64,000 bases of DNA, taken from NCBI GenBank assembly GCA_029747015.1, contig JAKOGI010001201.1, forward strand, positions 222,818-286,817, given 5' to 3'. The notes under the pieces were generated by a model, which was not told the origin of the DNA, did no database searches, and saw nothing but the letters and a program-made list of their open reading frames with translations. This document shows positions 21,259 through 33,359 of the stretch, in pieces; position 1 is the stretch's first letter, and each line of letters starts with the position of its first letter. The stretch is from Carnegiea gigantea. Its lineage: Eukaryota > Streptophyta > Magnoliopsida > Caryophyllales > Cactaceae. Both the position numbers and the translations under genes were made by a program.

Positions 21259-24013
21259 TATAACACCCCCAGATTTCTAATTCTTTATTTACTGCTAATT
21301 TAACCTAAATGGCAGCAGGAACTCCTAACGGGATGTTACCGCCGTATTCCCTTCTTGGAAATACCAGACCGGATATCATAACTAACATTTAAAAACAAAG
21401 TCTTTACGAATCAAAGCCCACCACACATGCGTCCAAGAATTTTAACACAGAACTTGAACATCATAATTAAACCAACTAGATTCTATTACAACTTCTAAAA
21501 TCCTTTTTAGGCACAACCAACATTCAAGCCTTGCTTTACTCTACTGTCCCCAGTCCCAAGAACAGCTAGATCACCTGAAAACAAAATATTTTATAATAGT
21601 GAGATAAACTCAGTAACATTCACCCCCAACAGTCAAAGACACGTACAAATTCATTTTGAAAACATTTTAGGGAGAGGGGGAAACAACAACACGTTTTCAA
21701 GGTACACAACCCATTATCACCATCTTCTTAAAAAAAAAAATCAATTTTAGAATCACACTTCCATAGTCCCATTCAAAATGTTCAGTTTCAGATAAGTCTT
21801 GGGTGAGCGACCTCAGTGGGTCTCATGGCCTGCGCTGTAATATAGCGCAGCCGTTCAACTCTTTCCTGGCCTACCACTCCTGAGGCGGTTACTGCTTAAC
21901 TTTCCTGGCCTACCATCATCATGGGTGGTTACCGATAACCTGGCCCACGTCTCAGCTGAGTATGTGGCCGCTCACATGCATGCACCTATTACCCGGGGAA
22001 GGCTACGGCCTTCAATCAGCTCCAATCGATTTAACTCACCCTATTTAGTTCCTTTCAGTTAATGGACACCAACTTGACACATTCAGTTTCATTCAGATTT
22101 AAATGCTTTTCCCAACAGAAATCAGAATGCAGAAACAGAACTTCAAATACAATCACAGAAAGTTTCAACTTTTACAACAGTAAGTTTCAACTTTTACAAT
22201 ATGGAGATTTCCAACCTCCAGAACAAACACAGCATTCAGTTCTCACCAACGAACCCTTTATAAATTTCACATCAACGAACATCCCATTGGAAAGGAATGC
22301 CAAGGAATCAATACAAGAACTCCCAAAACTTTTATGATTTCAGTAACACAGGGGAAAGGTTAGGGTATGACTGTTACCTGGGTACTGTACAATTTACGGA
22401 CTCGGTTATTTTAATGAGGGTTCACTGCTCCGCACCTGGGCCCACAAACAGGCCATAGTCAGTCCACATTCAGTGTGGGGCATCCCTGGGCCTCCTCCAA
22501 ATTTAAAAAGAGGTTTTCTAGATCTTTATTCATCTAACCCTATCCGGGGTAAAGGTTCGACTGGCCAGTTATGGATCCAACTTCCAAAAATCATAATTCT
22601 AGTTTCCGATATCCAATTCCAGTGTTCTAGGTCAGTCTAGAAGCCTTATAATGTCCTCTATCTTTTCTATGTTTAGAGCTTGGCTGGGTTCAACCCTGAA
22701 CCCAGTCAAATTTTTGTTTCTTCCGGGAATGCCAAAGACTATCTTCCCCAGGACAGTCCCGGCAAATTTTATCAAACTCGGGCTACGCTACTCCAAATGA
22801 CCCAATTCTAAAACGTCATTATTTGACTCATCCAGATGCTCCTACTCAGTAAATTTCACAATTTTTGGCCACTAGTACTAGCCTAGGAAATTTTTCTAAC
22901 TTGAAGGCGAAACTGTCCAGATTCTGCTTCCCCAGATTTTACCCAGATTTGTACTCCTAAATTCCCATCCTCATAACTTTTTCTTCTGACTTCGACAAAT
23001 TATGTTCTTATGCAATCTAGAGAGATAATTTTGTTTACTAAAACTTTCATGTTTAGAACTTCCACAAATTCATAGTATAACCAAGTCTAAAAATTCAAAA
23101 ACCGCACCCTATGCCTACAGTTTCTAGATTTGACTGGGCCTGGTATTTTGGCCATAACTCTCTCAATTTAACTCCAATTCATCTAATTCAAAAACCCACA
23201 TAATCTTCACATCTTGACCTAACCATTTGAAACATTTCATAATTTTTAGACAGCCAGAATAATATCCCAAATTTTCAAATTTGTGTCAAAAACAGTATGA
23301 ATTCTGTCCAGATTATTCGACTTCTTTTTGCACGGTTTTTGCTCGTTTCAGGTTGCCTAAAAACAAAATACGCCCATACCCGTTAAACATGGTTAAACCC
23401 TCGCCCAGCCCCAATCATGCCAAGGAACCCACCTTTACCATTAAATACCAAAATATGAAAAAAAAAAAACGCTGTTACTAGTACCTTTGATCGAAACCGG
23501 ATCTAAATTGAGGGAAACTCCTTCGTTCAAATTCAATGCCGAGAGTGCAAAAACAAGAGGGATGGCCAGTGGGGTGGCGGCACTGGGGTGGCCGGACGGT
23601 GGTCGGCGATAGTGTAAAGGTAGAGAGAGAGAGAGAGAGAGAATGTGAGGGGGAAGTGGGGGAATGGGTGGTTAGGATTCTAGGTTAAAAAGAAAAGAAA
23701 AGGGGGGGAAAAAACAAACTTTCAAAATTTTTTTTATTTTTTTTAACATAAATGGAGGCAGCAAAGGGGGGGTTAGGGTTTGGATATTTTTTTTAATAAA
23801 AGAATAATAGTAATAAAATAATAACAACGATATCAGGAGTTTTACAAAAATCGGAAAGGGAAATTTTGGAAATTTTAATACTTCCCAAAAAATATATCAA
23901 GAACTTTATTAAAAGAATTTCAGGAGGGTTAATTGGCACTGACTTGGGTTGACTTGGCCTAGGTCGGTCCAATTGGGCAAAAAAATTCCAAATCGAATTT
24001 CCAGGGTTTTACA
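21259..24013 (-). repeat. 3' LTR of Tekay element
   Basis: 2755 bp, on the minus strand from TGTAAAACCC to GGGGGTGTTATA (mutated from TGTTACA). Closely matches 30305-33078. A (GA)n run at 23622-23642 is 21 bases long against 41 in the other LTR. Frames inside (for example 22062-22337) are chance. Confidence 0.92.
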
Positions 24014-24140
24014 TACTACCCCACTTAAGAAAAGTTTCGTCCTCGAAACTTCATTATGCCGCGACACATCACCAATACATCCTTAATTTCTGAGGTCTTA
24101 CATGCTACCCCACTTAGGAGGTTTCGTCTACGAAACTGAT
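24014..24140 (-). repeat. Doubled polypurine tract/LTR-start module
   Basis: On the minus strand two related modules lie in tandem: 'cgaaac...aagtggggtagtaTG' at the true LTR border (24014-24050) and 'cgaaac...aagtggggtagcaTG' at about 24101-24140. After the inner module the sequence reads TGTAAGACC, itself an LTR-like start. The outer copy acts as the polypurine tract of this element. Confidence 0.65.
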
Positions 24141-24150
24141 ACATACCTGA

Positions 24151-25687
24151 CTATGAAAAAGGATGGGGATATTTGCCTTGCATCTCCTGTTCCAGCTCCC
24201 AAGTGGCTTCGGACGACTCACGGTTGGCCCAAAGGACCTTTACTAAGGGCACCGTCTTTTTCCGAAGTTGCTTTTCCCACCGGTCTAGGATCTGTATGGG
24301 TTGTTCTTCATATGATAAGTTTTCTTAGAGCTGTATAGGATCGGGTTCGATGACGTGCGAGGGATTTGGAATGTACTTCCGTAATTGCGACACATGGAAC
24401 ACATTATGTATTCTCTGAAGCTCAGCCGGCAGTTCTAGTCGGTAAGCCACCTCCCCGATTCGCTGTATGACCGAATACGGCTCGATGTACCTCGGGTTAA
24501 GCTTCCCTGCCTTTCCAATCCTCGCGACTCCCTTGGTTGGGGAAACGTGAAAAAATACCTGGTCTCCTACTTGGAACTCAAGGGGTCTACGCCTCCGATC
24601 CGTATAACTCTTTTGGCGGCTCTGGGCGGCATTTCATTCGTTCCTGAATCACTCTTACTTTATCCGCGGTGGCCTGGATTAACTTTGGCCCGATGGTCGA
24701 GGCCTCATCGATCTCTTGCCAGCAAAGCGAAGTCCTATATTTTCTCCCATATAGTGCCTCGTACGGGGCCATGCCAATACTCGCGTGGTAGCTATTGTTG
24801 TAAGAAAACTCAATTAGTGCCAGTTGTTCGTCCCACGCGCTCTTAGAGTCTAGGGCGCAAGCCCGCAGTATATCTTCCAAGGTTTGGATAGTACACTCGG
24901 TCTGCCCGTCAGTTGCAGGGTGAAAGGCAGTACTAAAACGTAACAATGTTCTGAACACTTCCTGCAGCTTCTGCCAAAATTCCAATTGGAATCGGGTATC
25001 TCGATCCGACACTATGGAGCTGGGTACTCCGTGTGGCTGTACTATCTCCTCGAGGTAGGCTCGAGCTAACTAATCTAGGGTCCACGTGTTCCTCATGGCT
25101 ATAAAGTGTGCCGACTTCGTGAGCCTGTCCACTATAACCCAAATCGCATTGTACTTCCTCTGGGTCAATGGTAACCCCATGACAAAATCCATAGATACAG
25201 AGTCCCATTTCCACTCAGGGACATCCAACGGCTGTAAGAGCCCCGCCAGTTTTTGGTGCTCTATTTTCACTCGCTGGCATGTCAGACACTTTGCCACATA
25301 ATCAGCCACTTCTTGTTTCATATTACTCCACCAGAACATTTATTTTAGATCCTTATACAGCTTATTTCCCCCAGGGTGTACCGAATGCGGAGTATTATGT
25401 CCCTCATCTAGGATATTCTTCTTGAGTGCCTCTACCGCTGGAACACACACACGATTATGGAATCATATGGTCCCATCCTCGTGGATTACGGATCCGGGTG
25501 CTTTTCCCACTAATATCTCTTCTCTTATCCGCTCTAGTTGAGGGACCGAGGTTTGGGCTAGTCGGATTTCCTCTATAAGAGTCGGTTGGGCCTCCAGGGT
25601 GCAAAGCATAGGTCTAGCCTCTAGCATAATTACATTAAGTTCTAACTTTCTAAATTCTCGACATAACTCCTCTGGAAGCGCCATTAC
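24151..25687 (-). pseudogene. Tekay integrase with chromodomain-like tail, broken
   Basis: Reading minus: frame 25463-25684 starts the linker (LEAQPTLIEEIRLAQ). Frame 25070-25339 has the zinc region with CLTCQRVKIEHQ and the first catalytic Asp in SMDFVMGLP. Frame 24587-25012 has the second Asp in SDRDTRF plus HPATDGQTE and GMAPYEALYGR. A frameshift near 24600 leads to the C-terminal part, with EFQVGDQVFFHVSP, NVFHVSQL and a final tryptophan-rich segment (VLWANRE, ATWELE) typical of a chromodomain, ending at a TAG at 24151-24153. Chromodomains steer integration toward marked chromatin. Stops near 25077, 25341 and 25462 break the frame. Confidence 0.87.
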
Positions 25688-26242
25688 TTAACTCAGCGTT
25701 GGGTATGGCCTGCGACTCAACGCATCCGCTACTACATTGGCCTTTCCAAGGTGATACTGAAAATGGACATCATAGTCCTTTAGGAACTCTAGCCACCTCG
25801 TCTGTCTCAGGTTCAGATCCTTTTGTGAGAAGAGATATTTCAGACTCTGGTGGTCGGTGAATACTTCGCAACGAACCCCGTATAGGTAATGTCTCCAGAT
25901 CTTGAGAGCAAACACGACCGCGGCTAACTCTAGGTCGTAAGTCGGGCAGTTTCGCTCATGTGTCTTCAGCTGTTGTGAAGCATACGCTATCACTCGTCCA
26001 TCTTGCATTAACACACACCCCAACCCATTCCTAGAAGCATCACTATGCACCACGAAGTCCTGCTCCACAGTAGGTAGAGCCAGTATTGGTGCACTCGTAA
26101 GTCTCTTCTTAAGCTCCTGGAGGGCTCCTTCACATCTTTTCGTCCACTCATACTTGATGACCTTTCTGGTCAGATTGGTAAGTGGGGTGGCAATTTTTGA
26201 AAAGTCTTGGACAAATCGGCGGTAATATCCCGCCAAACCCAA
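25688..26242 (-). pseudogene. Tekay RNase H domain
   Basis: A 184-codon open frame: [17 protein letters not shown], then the RNase H opening [48 protein letters not shown] and VVADALSRR. All the landmarks of a gypsy RNase H are in place. It is cut off from RT by a one-base frameshift at about 26245 and from integrase by a stop at 25685-25687, so it is intact only as a domain. Confidence 0.9.
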
Positions 26243-26250
26243 AAAACTCC

Positions 26251-27582
26251 TTACTTCTGCGGGTTTTTAGGTTTAGGCCAATTTGCCACTGCCTCAATCT
26301 TTTGTGGGTCCACCGATACTCCGTCACTGGACACTACGTGTCCTAGAAAAGCTACCTTCCCCAACCAAAATTCACATTTTGAGAACTTAGCAAATAACTC
26401 ATTCCTCCTTAACACATCCAGGGCTACCCGTAAGTGGTGGGTGTGTTCATCTGGGGTTCTCGAGTAAATCAAGATATCGTCAGTGAAAACTACCACGAAC
26501 CTATCCAAATAGGGCTTAAAGACCCTATTCATTAGGTCCATAAATGCCGCTGGGACATTAGTGAGATCAAAGGGCATCACTACAAATTCGTAGCGGCCGT
26601 ATCGGGTACGAAAAGCGGTTTTGGGTATGTCCTCATCCTTGATTCGGAGTTGATGGTACCCCGAACGGAGGTCTATCTTGAAAATGGTTCCTGCGCCTCG
26701 CAGTTGGTCGAATAAATCGTCTATTCTGGGTAGGGAATAACGGTTCTTCACTGTTATCTTATTCAATTCCCAGTAGTCAATACACGGCCTTAGCGTCCCA
26801 TCCTTCTTCTTCACAAATAAGACCGGGGCTCCCCATGGAGATGTGCTAGGTCGGATATACACTTTCTCTAAGAGTTCTTCCAACTGAGTCTTCAATTCCT
26901 TAAGTTCAGTTAGTGCCATCCGGTAGGGTGCCTTAGAAATGGGGGTGGCTCCAGGGGTGAGGTCAATACAGAACTCCACCTCCCTAAGAGGTGGCATGCC
27001 AGGGATTTCATCGGGAAACATATCTGGGAATTCTCTCAATACAGGGATATCCTCCAAGGAGGGCTTGGCATCCTCAGTATTCACCGCATGACACATAAAT
27101 CCCTCACATCCTTTACCCAACAACTTACGAGCTTTCATTGCTGATACTAATTTCACTCCCATTCTAGGACTCTGACCCCTGTACACTATCTTCTCCCCAT
27201 TGGGCTCTTTTAGAGAAACTTTTTGTTTCGAGCAGTCTATCTGAGCCTGGTACTTAGCCAACCAGTCCATCCCCAAAATAACCCCAAAATCAGTCAACTT
27301 AAACTTATATAGATCCGCCAAGAATTCACATTCATACATTTTAAGGGGGCATACCTCGTATAATTCCTCACTCGACACGGTCTTCCCATTCGGAAGAGTC
27401 ACGGATAGTAATGAAGATCTACGAGTGGGGGTGAGCCCTAACGTCTCAACCAGCCTAACAGAAATAAACGAGTGCGTGGCACCCGAATCAAACAACACAT
27501 CTACTAGTTGAGTTAGGAGAGAGAAAGTACCCATCACAACATTAGGAGCATCCTCCGCTTCCTCTTTTCGCATCATGTACAC
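26251..27582 (-). CDS. Tekay protease-reverse transcriptase frame
   Basis: 443 open codons. The protease active site is [11 protein letters not shown] (around residue 30). [13 protein letters not shown] (around 105) is the end of the protease fold, followed by DELPGMPP-like linker wording. RT has [42 protein letters not shown] and the catalytic FTDDILIYS, both aspartates kept (Thr replaces the usual Ile before them). The frame ends where a one-base shift disconnects it from RNase H. The first Met is internal to the original polyprotein. Confidence 0.88.
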   Translation of the reverse strand: MYMMRKEEAEDAPNVVMGTFSLLTQLVDVLFDSGATHSFISVRLVETLGLTPTRRSSLLSVTLPNGKTVSSEELYEVCPLKMYECEFLADLYKFKLTDFGVILGMDWLAKYQAQIDCSKQKVSLKEPNGEKIVYRGQSPRMGVKLVSAMKARKLLGKGCEGFMCHAVNTEDAKPSLEDIPVLREFPDMFPDEIPGMPPLREVEFCIDLTPGATPISKAPYRMALTELKELKTQLEELLEKVYIRPSTSPWGAPVLFVKKKDGTLRPCIDYWELNKITVKNRYSLPRIDDLFDQLRGAGTIFKIDLRSGYHQLRIKDEDIPKTAFRTRYGRYEFVVMPFDLTNVPAAFMDLMNRVFKPYLDRFVVVFTDDILIYSRTPDEHTHHLRVALDVLRRNELFAKFSKCEFWLGKVAFLGHVVSSDGVSVDPQKIEAVANWPKPKNPQK

Positions 27583-28862
27583 TCGGCCCCCGTTGTTCCG
27601 GGGTGGTTGGTTGGAGTGTTGGGACTGAGCTGACCGGGGTGCACGACTCTACTGGTTGGAGTAAGCCATCTGCCCTCCCTTACTTTGGTATGAGGGTTGG
27701 GGCCGCTGCCCATACCCTTGGCTCTGCCTCTGTCCCTGACTCTATCCTTGTCCTTGCCCGGGAGGCGGTAGAGGAAGCGGGCAATGTCGCACTTGGTGTT
27801 GATGGCTTCCACAGCGGAAGCATCTCTTCACTGTTCGACACTTCCTGGCGAAATGTCCTGGCTTCCCACAAGCGCTGCAGGTTACATTGGGTTGTGTGTT
27901 GGGATACTGGCCCCCTCGATTGAAATTGCCAAAGTGCTGTCCCCCAGCGGGCCTATGGTTCTGCTCCTGCGTCTGGAAGGTTTCCCGATTATCTCCCTTC
28001 CTCTTGGTACCCCTCTGCTCATTGAAGTATTGATTGGGCTCCTTCATTGCTCTTTCTACGTTGATCGCAGTGTCGTACAGCTCAACGTAGGAGGCATACT
28101 GTCGCACTGACATACGTTCTTTGATAGTTGGGTTGAGTCCGGCCTCAAACCTATTCATCTTCAGCCTCTCATCAGCTATGAAGGCTGGGGCGAAACGCGA
28201 CAACTCCACGAATTTGTAGGCGTACTCAAGAACGCTATGCTCCCCTGCTGTAATTGCATGAATTCTTTCTTCTTAGCCTTCTGGAGGGAGGTGGGGTAGA
28301 AATGGTCTTTGATCATCTCCTTAAACTTACCCCACCCAAACCCAGGCTCGTGTTGTCTTTCCCGTACTGTAGCCCACCAGATGTCGGCTTTATTCTTTAG
28401 GTAGAATACCGCAAATCCTACCTTCCACTCCTCAGGGCACTAGAGTGCATCGAACAATTTCTCCATCCCTCTAATCCAGTCTTCGAAAGTTTTGGGGTCA
28501 GCAGTACCATCGTAAATGGATGGGTGATGACTTGCAAATCTCTTGAACATATGTGAGTTATCCTCTTCCGCCCTTTTCTCCTTAACCTCCATTGACCTAT
28601 GGATTTGTTCATTCTGGAGCCGCAGTTGCTCCCCTTGCTTCTGCAGCATCTCTAGCAGTAACAAGTTGGTGAGTTCGGCTCCCATGGGTGGATTTGTTTC
28701 ATCGCTCTGGCTACGAGACCCATTCCCGTTCCGGGGGCGCAAGGCCTCCAGTCGCTCCCTAAAGGCTGCCATAGGTATGTCCTGGGTCGTAGGGACCCTC
28801 GTCATCGGGTGGGGCCCCGTCTGAGACTCTTCATTATGGTTGTTGGTGTTGTTTCCCGCCAT
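27583..28862 (-). pseudogene. Tekay gag with two zinc knuckles, frameshifted
   Basis: Starts at ATG 28862 (MAGNNTNNHNEES...) and runs open to a TAG at about 28443. After that stop the same frame continues into the capsid region (WKVGFAVFYLKNKADIWW), then shifts by one base near 28230 into frame 27742-28209, which has SRFAPAFIADERLKMNRFE and two zinc knuckles, CSACGKPGHFARKC and CFRCGSHQHQVRHC. Length and order are as in Tekay gag. One nonsense change and one frameshift inactivate it. Confidence 0.87.
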
Positions 28863-29301
28863 CCTAGTCGAGAAAAATAATTCGGGTTCAGTTCCTTCCC
28901 TAATAGTTTACATCCTATAACTCACTAGGTTCCAGGAACATAATGCATGCCAGTGCATATTACCAAAATTTTCTTAGAGATTTGTTCACAATACGCACTA
29001 CCACATTCAGGTGGTAGATCCATTACATCACAACTCAGAAGGTTTATGTCATACAGGCACACAGGTATATCATCCACATGTTTCACATATTTCACAACAA
29101 GGTGTACGAATATTTTCAAAATCATCCAAGAACACTTTTATTGCATAAATTCTCAGTTTCACAAGGGTTCCTATTAGCACCCTTTCATTACAGCACAACT
29201 TTTAACTCAAATAGCCACAATGGCTAGTAATAATTTAAAGAAAAATTACTATTACTGCTTCCCTACAAAGAAATAAAACAACTTCCTAATGCTTCTAACC
29301 T
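28863..29301 (-). other. Untranslated stretch between leader ORF and gag
   Basis: About 440 bases between the stop of the acidic leader ORF and the gag ATG, minus strand. No coding pattern or repeat is seen; it probably forms part of the element's leader. Confidence 0.45.
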
Positions 29302-30009
29302 TTACTGACTAGGGGCATCCAGTGGACAGGTGCCTCTACACATCCAACCACATCTACCCCGCTCCCAGCGGGTCATCCCAGCCTCATTTGCTCTTAAGTC
29401 TTCCGAGTGGCTGGAGTGCTCATCCTGCACAAGGTGATTCCCTTCTTCATCTCTCTGATCTCCCCCTAAGTCCTCACTGCTCATAAGTTGCCCCTCGCTG
29501 GCCTCAGAATCTCTCTCAGGGTCTTCTTCAGGGTCTTCCTCAGGATCTTCCTCGGGGTCTTCCTCTTCCATGGGGTCATCCTCGGGGTCTTTCTCTCCCA
29601 TGGGGTCTCCCTCCTCATCAGTATCCTCCTCTACAGGTGGTGGCGGGTTGGCGTCCCCAGAGTCAGGGGTGGGGGGTTCGTCATAAGGACCTGTATCAAT
29701 GAGGTAGTCCACTAACTCATTTAGGTTGAAGTTTATAGGCTGCCACTTGCATAAACAACAATCCCCAGCAACCATAAATGCACTCTCCTCAGGGTGAAGC
29801 TCATTGACTCTATAACACCACAAGGGGTCTCCCCAAAGAGGTAAAAGGAAGAACAGGGCTTGGTTGTGGTCGAACCTCAAACAATCATCAGGAACCTCAG
29901 CTAGTCTTCCATAAAGAAAAATCTCCACTCGCTCCAAGTGACTCTCAAAACTGGCCCCGGAATCTTCTCCAACCTCCGGTGGCGACAAAGTCGTCCCATA
30001 CACCCACAA
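29302..30009 (-). CDS. Acidic leader ORF upstream of Tekay gag
   Basis: An uninterrupted 235-codon frame lies between the 5' LTR and gag in the same orientation as the element. The N-terminal half (about residues 1-110) is mixed and globular-looking, with RLAEVPDDCLRFDHNQALFFL and a Cys pair in GDCCLCKW. The middle (about 115-175) is proline- and acid-rich with a tandem EEDPEEDPE-type run. The C-terminus is charged with several Arg and two Cys. I do not recognise a catalytic domain. Extra ORFs are known in some plant gypsy elements. The lack of stops beside a broken gag makes it notable, but its function is unknown. Confidence 0.6.
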   Translation of the reverse strand: MWVYGTTLSPPEVGEDSGASFESHLERVEIFLYGRLAEVPDDCLRFDHNQALFFLLPLWGDPLWCYRVNELHPEESAFMVAGDCCLCKWQPINFNLNELVDYLIDTGPYDEPPTPDSGDANPPPPVEEDTDEEGDPMGEKDPEDDPMEEEDPEEDPEEDPEEDPERDSEASEGQLMSSEDLGGDQRDEEGNHLVQDEHSSHSEDLRANEAGMTRWERGRCGWMCRGTCPLDAPSQ

Positions 30010-30050
30010 TGACGGGCCGCATTCATCCTAGACATTAGTAGGCCCAAATC

Positions 30051-30052
<2 letters not shown>

Positions 30053-30145
<93 letters not shown>
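30053..30145. repeat. (AT)n microsatellite in element leader
   Basis: 93 bases of pure alternating AT inside the 5' leader of the Tekay element, between the primer site and the acidic ORF. Likely length-polymorphic. Confidence 0.95.
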
Positions 30146-30147
<2 letters not shown>

Positions 30148-30284
30148 AAAAGGTAACATATATATAAGTATATTCCCTTCCCAACCTACACTCACACTCC
30201 GAGCAGTCCTTATGTCTACCTGTTTTAGGGTTATTAACTAATATTATTCTCTTTATCCTTTAGGCGAGCCTTCAGGTCAGTTAA

Positions 30285-30301
30285 CCTGGGCTCTGATACC
30301 A
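30285..30301 (-). other. Primer binding site of Tekay element
   Basis: On the minus strand tggtatcagagcccagg, complementary to initiator Met tRNA over 17 bases, three bases inside the 5' LTR end. Confidence 0.9.
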
Positions 30302-30304
30302 CTT

Positions 30305-32663
30305 TGTAACACCCCCAGATTTCTAATTCTTTATTTACTACTGATTTAACCTGAATGGCAGCCGAAACTCCTAACGGGGTGTTACCACCGTATTCCCTTC
30401 TTGGAAATACCAGGCTGGATATCATAACTGACATTTAAAAACAAAGTCTTTACGAATCAAAGCCCACCATACATGGGTCCAAGAATTTTAACACAGAACT
30501 TGAACATCATAATTAAACCAACTAGATTCTATTACAACTTCTAGAATCCTTTTTAGACACAACCAACATTCGAGCCTCGCTTTACTCTCCTGTCCCCAGT
30601 TCCAAGAACAGCTAGATCACCTGAAAACAAAACATTTTATAATAGTGAGATAAACTCAATAACATTCACCTCCAACAGTCAAAGACACGTACAAATTCAT
30701 TTTAAAAACATTTTAGGGAGAGGGGGAAACAACCTCACGTTTTCAAGGCACACAACCCATTATCACCATCTTCCTAAAAAAAAACATCAATTTCAGAATC
30801 ACACTTTCATAGTCCCATTCAAAATGTTCAGTTTCAAATAAGTCTTGGGTGAGCGACCCCAGTGGGTCTCATGGCCGGCGCTCTGACATAGCACAGCAGT
30901 TCAACTCTTTCCTGGCCTATCACTCCTCACGCGGTTACCGCTTAACTTTCCTGTCCTACCACCATCATGGCTGGTTACCGATAACCTGACCCACGTTTCA
31001 GCTGAGTACGTGACCGCTTACATGCATGCACCTATTACCTGGGGAAGGCTATAGCCTTCAATCAGTTCCAATCGATTTAACTCACCCTATTTAGTTCCTT
31101 TCAGTTAATGGATACCAACTTGACACATTCAGTTTCATTCAAATTTAAATGCTTTTCCCAACAGAAATCAGAATGTAGAAACAGAACTTTAAATACGATC
31201 ACAGAAAGTTTCAACTTTTACAACAGTAAGTTTCAACTTTTACAATATGGAGATTTCCAACCTCCAGAACAAACACAGCATTCAGTTCCCACCAATAAAC
31301 CCTTTAAAAATTTCACATCAGCAAACATCCCATTGGAAAGAAATGCCAAGGAATCAACACAAGAACTCCCAAAACTTTCATGATTTCAGTAACACAGGGG
31401 AAAGGTTAGGGCATGACTGTTACCTAGGTACCGTATAATTTACGGACTCGGTTACTTTAATGAGGGTTTACTGCTCCGCATCTGGGCCCATGAACAGCCC
31501 ATAGTCAGTCCACATTCAGTGTGGGGCACCCCTGGGCCTCCTCCAAATTTAAAAAGAGGTTTTCTAGATCTTTATTCATCCAACCCTATCCGGGGTAAAG
31601 GTTCGACTGGCCAGTTATGGGTCCAATTCCAAAAATTATAACTCTAGTTCCCAATATCTGATTCCAGTGTTCTAGGTCAGTCTGGAAGCCTTACAATGTC
31701 CTCTGTCTTTTCTATGTTTAGAGCTTGGCTTGGTTCTACCCCGAACCCAGTCAAATTTTTGTTTCTTCTGGCAATACCAAAGACTGTCTTCCCTAGGATA
31801 GTCCCGACAAATTTTATCAAAATTCGGGCTACGCTACTCCAAATGACCCAATTTCAAAACGACATTATTTGACACATCCAGATGCTCCTACTTAGTAAAT
31901 TTCACAATTTTTGGCCACCAGTACTAGCCTAGGGAATCTTTCTAACTTGAAGGCGAAACAGTCCAAATTCTGCTTCCCTAGATTTTACCCAGATTTTTAC
32001 TCCTAACTTCCCATCGTCATAACTTTTTCCTCCGACTTCCACAGATTATGTTCTTACCCAATCTAGAAACATAATTTTGTTTACTAAAATTGTCATGTTC
32101 AGAACTTCTACAAATTCACAGTATAACCAAGTCTAAAAATTCAAAAACCGTACCCTATGCCTGCAGTTTTTAGATTTGATAAGGCTTGGTATTTTGGCCA
32201 TAACTCCCTCAATTTAACTCCAATTCATCCAATTCAAAAACTCATGTAATCTTCACCTCGTAATATAACCACTGTAAAACTTTCATAATTTTTGGACAAC
32301 CAGAATAATTATCCCGAATTTTCAAAATTGCATCAAAAATAGTATGAATTCTGTCCAAATTGTTCGACTTCTTTTTGCACGGTTTTCGCTCATTTCGGGT
32401 TACCCAAAAACAAAATACGCCCATACCCGTTAGACATGCTTAAACCCTCACCCAGCCCCAATCATGCCAAGGAACCCACCTTTACCATTAAATACCAAAA
32501 TACGAAAAAAAAACGCTGTTACTAGTACCTTTGATCGAAACCGGATCTAAATTAAGGGAAACTCCTTCGTTCAAATTCAATGCCGAGAGTGCAAAAACAA
32601 GAGGGACGGCCGGTGGGGTGGCGGCACTAGGGTGGCCAGACGGTGGTCGGCGACGGTGTAAAG

Positions 32664-32709
<46 letters not shown>

Positions 32710-33078
32710 TGAGGGGGGAAGTGGGGGAATGGGTGGTTAGGATTCTAGGTTAAAAAGAACAGAAAAGGGGGGGAAAAACAAACTTTCAAAATTTTTTTTA
32801 ATTTTTTTTTAACATAAGTGGCGGCAGCAAGGAGGGGTTAGGGTTTGGATATTTTTTTAAATAAAAGAATAATAGTAATAAAATAATAATAACGATATTA
32901 GGAGTTTTACAAAAATCGGAAAGGAAAATTTTGGAAATTTTAATACTTCCCAAAAAATATATCAAGAACTTTATTAAAAGAATTTCAGGATGGTTAATTG
33001 GTACTGACTTGGGTTGACTTAGCCTAGGTCGGTCCAATTGGGCAAAAAAATTTCAAATCGAATTTCCAGGGTTTTACA
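30305..33078 (-). repeat. 5' LTR of Tekay element
   Basis: 2774 bp, on the minus strand TGTAAAACCC to GGGGGTGTTACA. Most of the length difference from the other LTR is the longer (GA)n run at 32666-32706. That run produces a spurious Arg-Glu repeat frame at 32531-32740. Confidence 0.93.
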
Positions 33079-33083
33079 TGCCC

Positions 33084-33359
33084 AATATTTATTTATTTCA
33101 CTATCATTTCGTTACCTATAAAAGAAAAGTCATAATAACCTAACGTCCGAGCTGCTCAACATTTAGTTGCACAGTTGATAAATGTCCATAAAGTGTTCAT
33201 GTGCCTTAATACTTTCAGAATCGTTGTCCTTCTTTTTTGTGAAACTGACCCTTGCTACCCTGTTGTTTTTCAAGAGGTTTATTATTTTTCTCTCTTTTAC
33301 CACTGTTATTTTCTATTATTTTTTATACCCCTTGCTTTCTCCTTCTTTGAAGTTCATTC
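33084..33359. other. Short AT-rich spacer
   Basis: Sequence between the Tekay target duplication and the TRIM. No feature beyond T-rich sequence and chance open frames. Confidence 0.5.

Larger units (their letters stand above)
21259..33078 (-). mobile_element. Tekay-type Ty3/gypsy chromovirus, nearly complete
   Basis: Paired LTRs of about 2.76 kb, primer site, polypurine tract and gag, PR, RT, RNase H, integrase and a chromodomain-like tail, all on the minus strand. The 5-bp flanks are TACCC (21254-21258) and TGCCC (33079-33083), one transition apart. Most domains are open over long stretches, with only a handful of frameshifts and stops, so this copy is younger than its neighbours. An extra 235-codon ORF lies between the 5' LTR and gag. 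Confidence 0.93.

Noticed and set aside
29488..29715. Plus-strand frame of hydrophobic repeats
   Set aside because: Shadow of the acidic EEDPE repeat on the opposite strand.
32531..32740. Frame with Arg-Glu repeats
   Set aside because: Produced by the (GA)n microsatellite in the Tekay 5' LTR.
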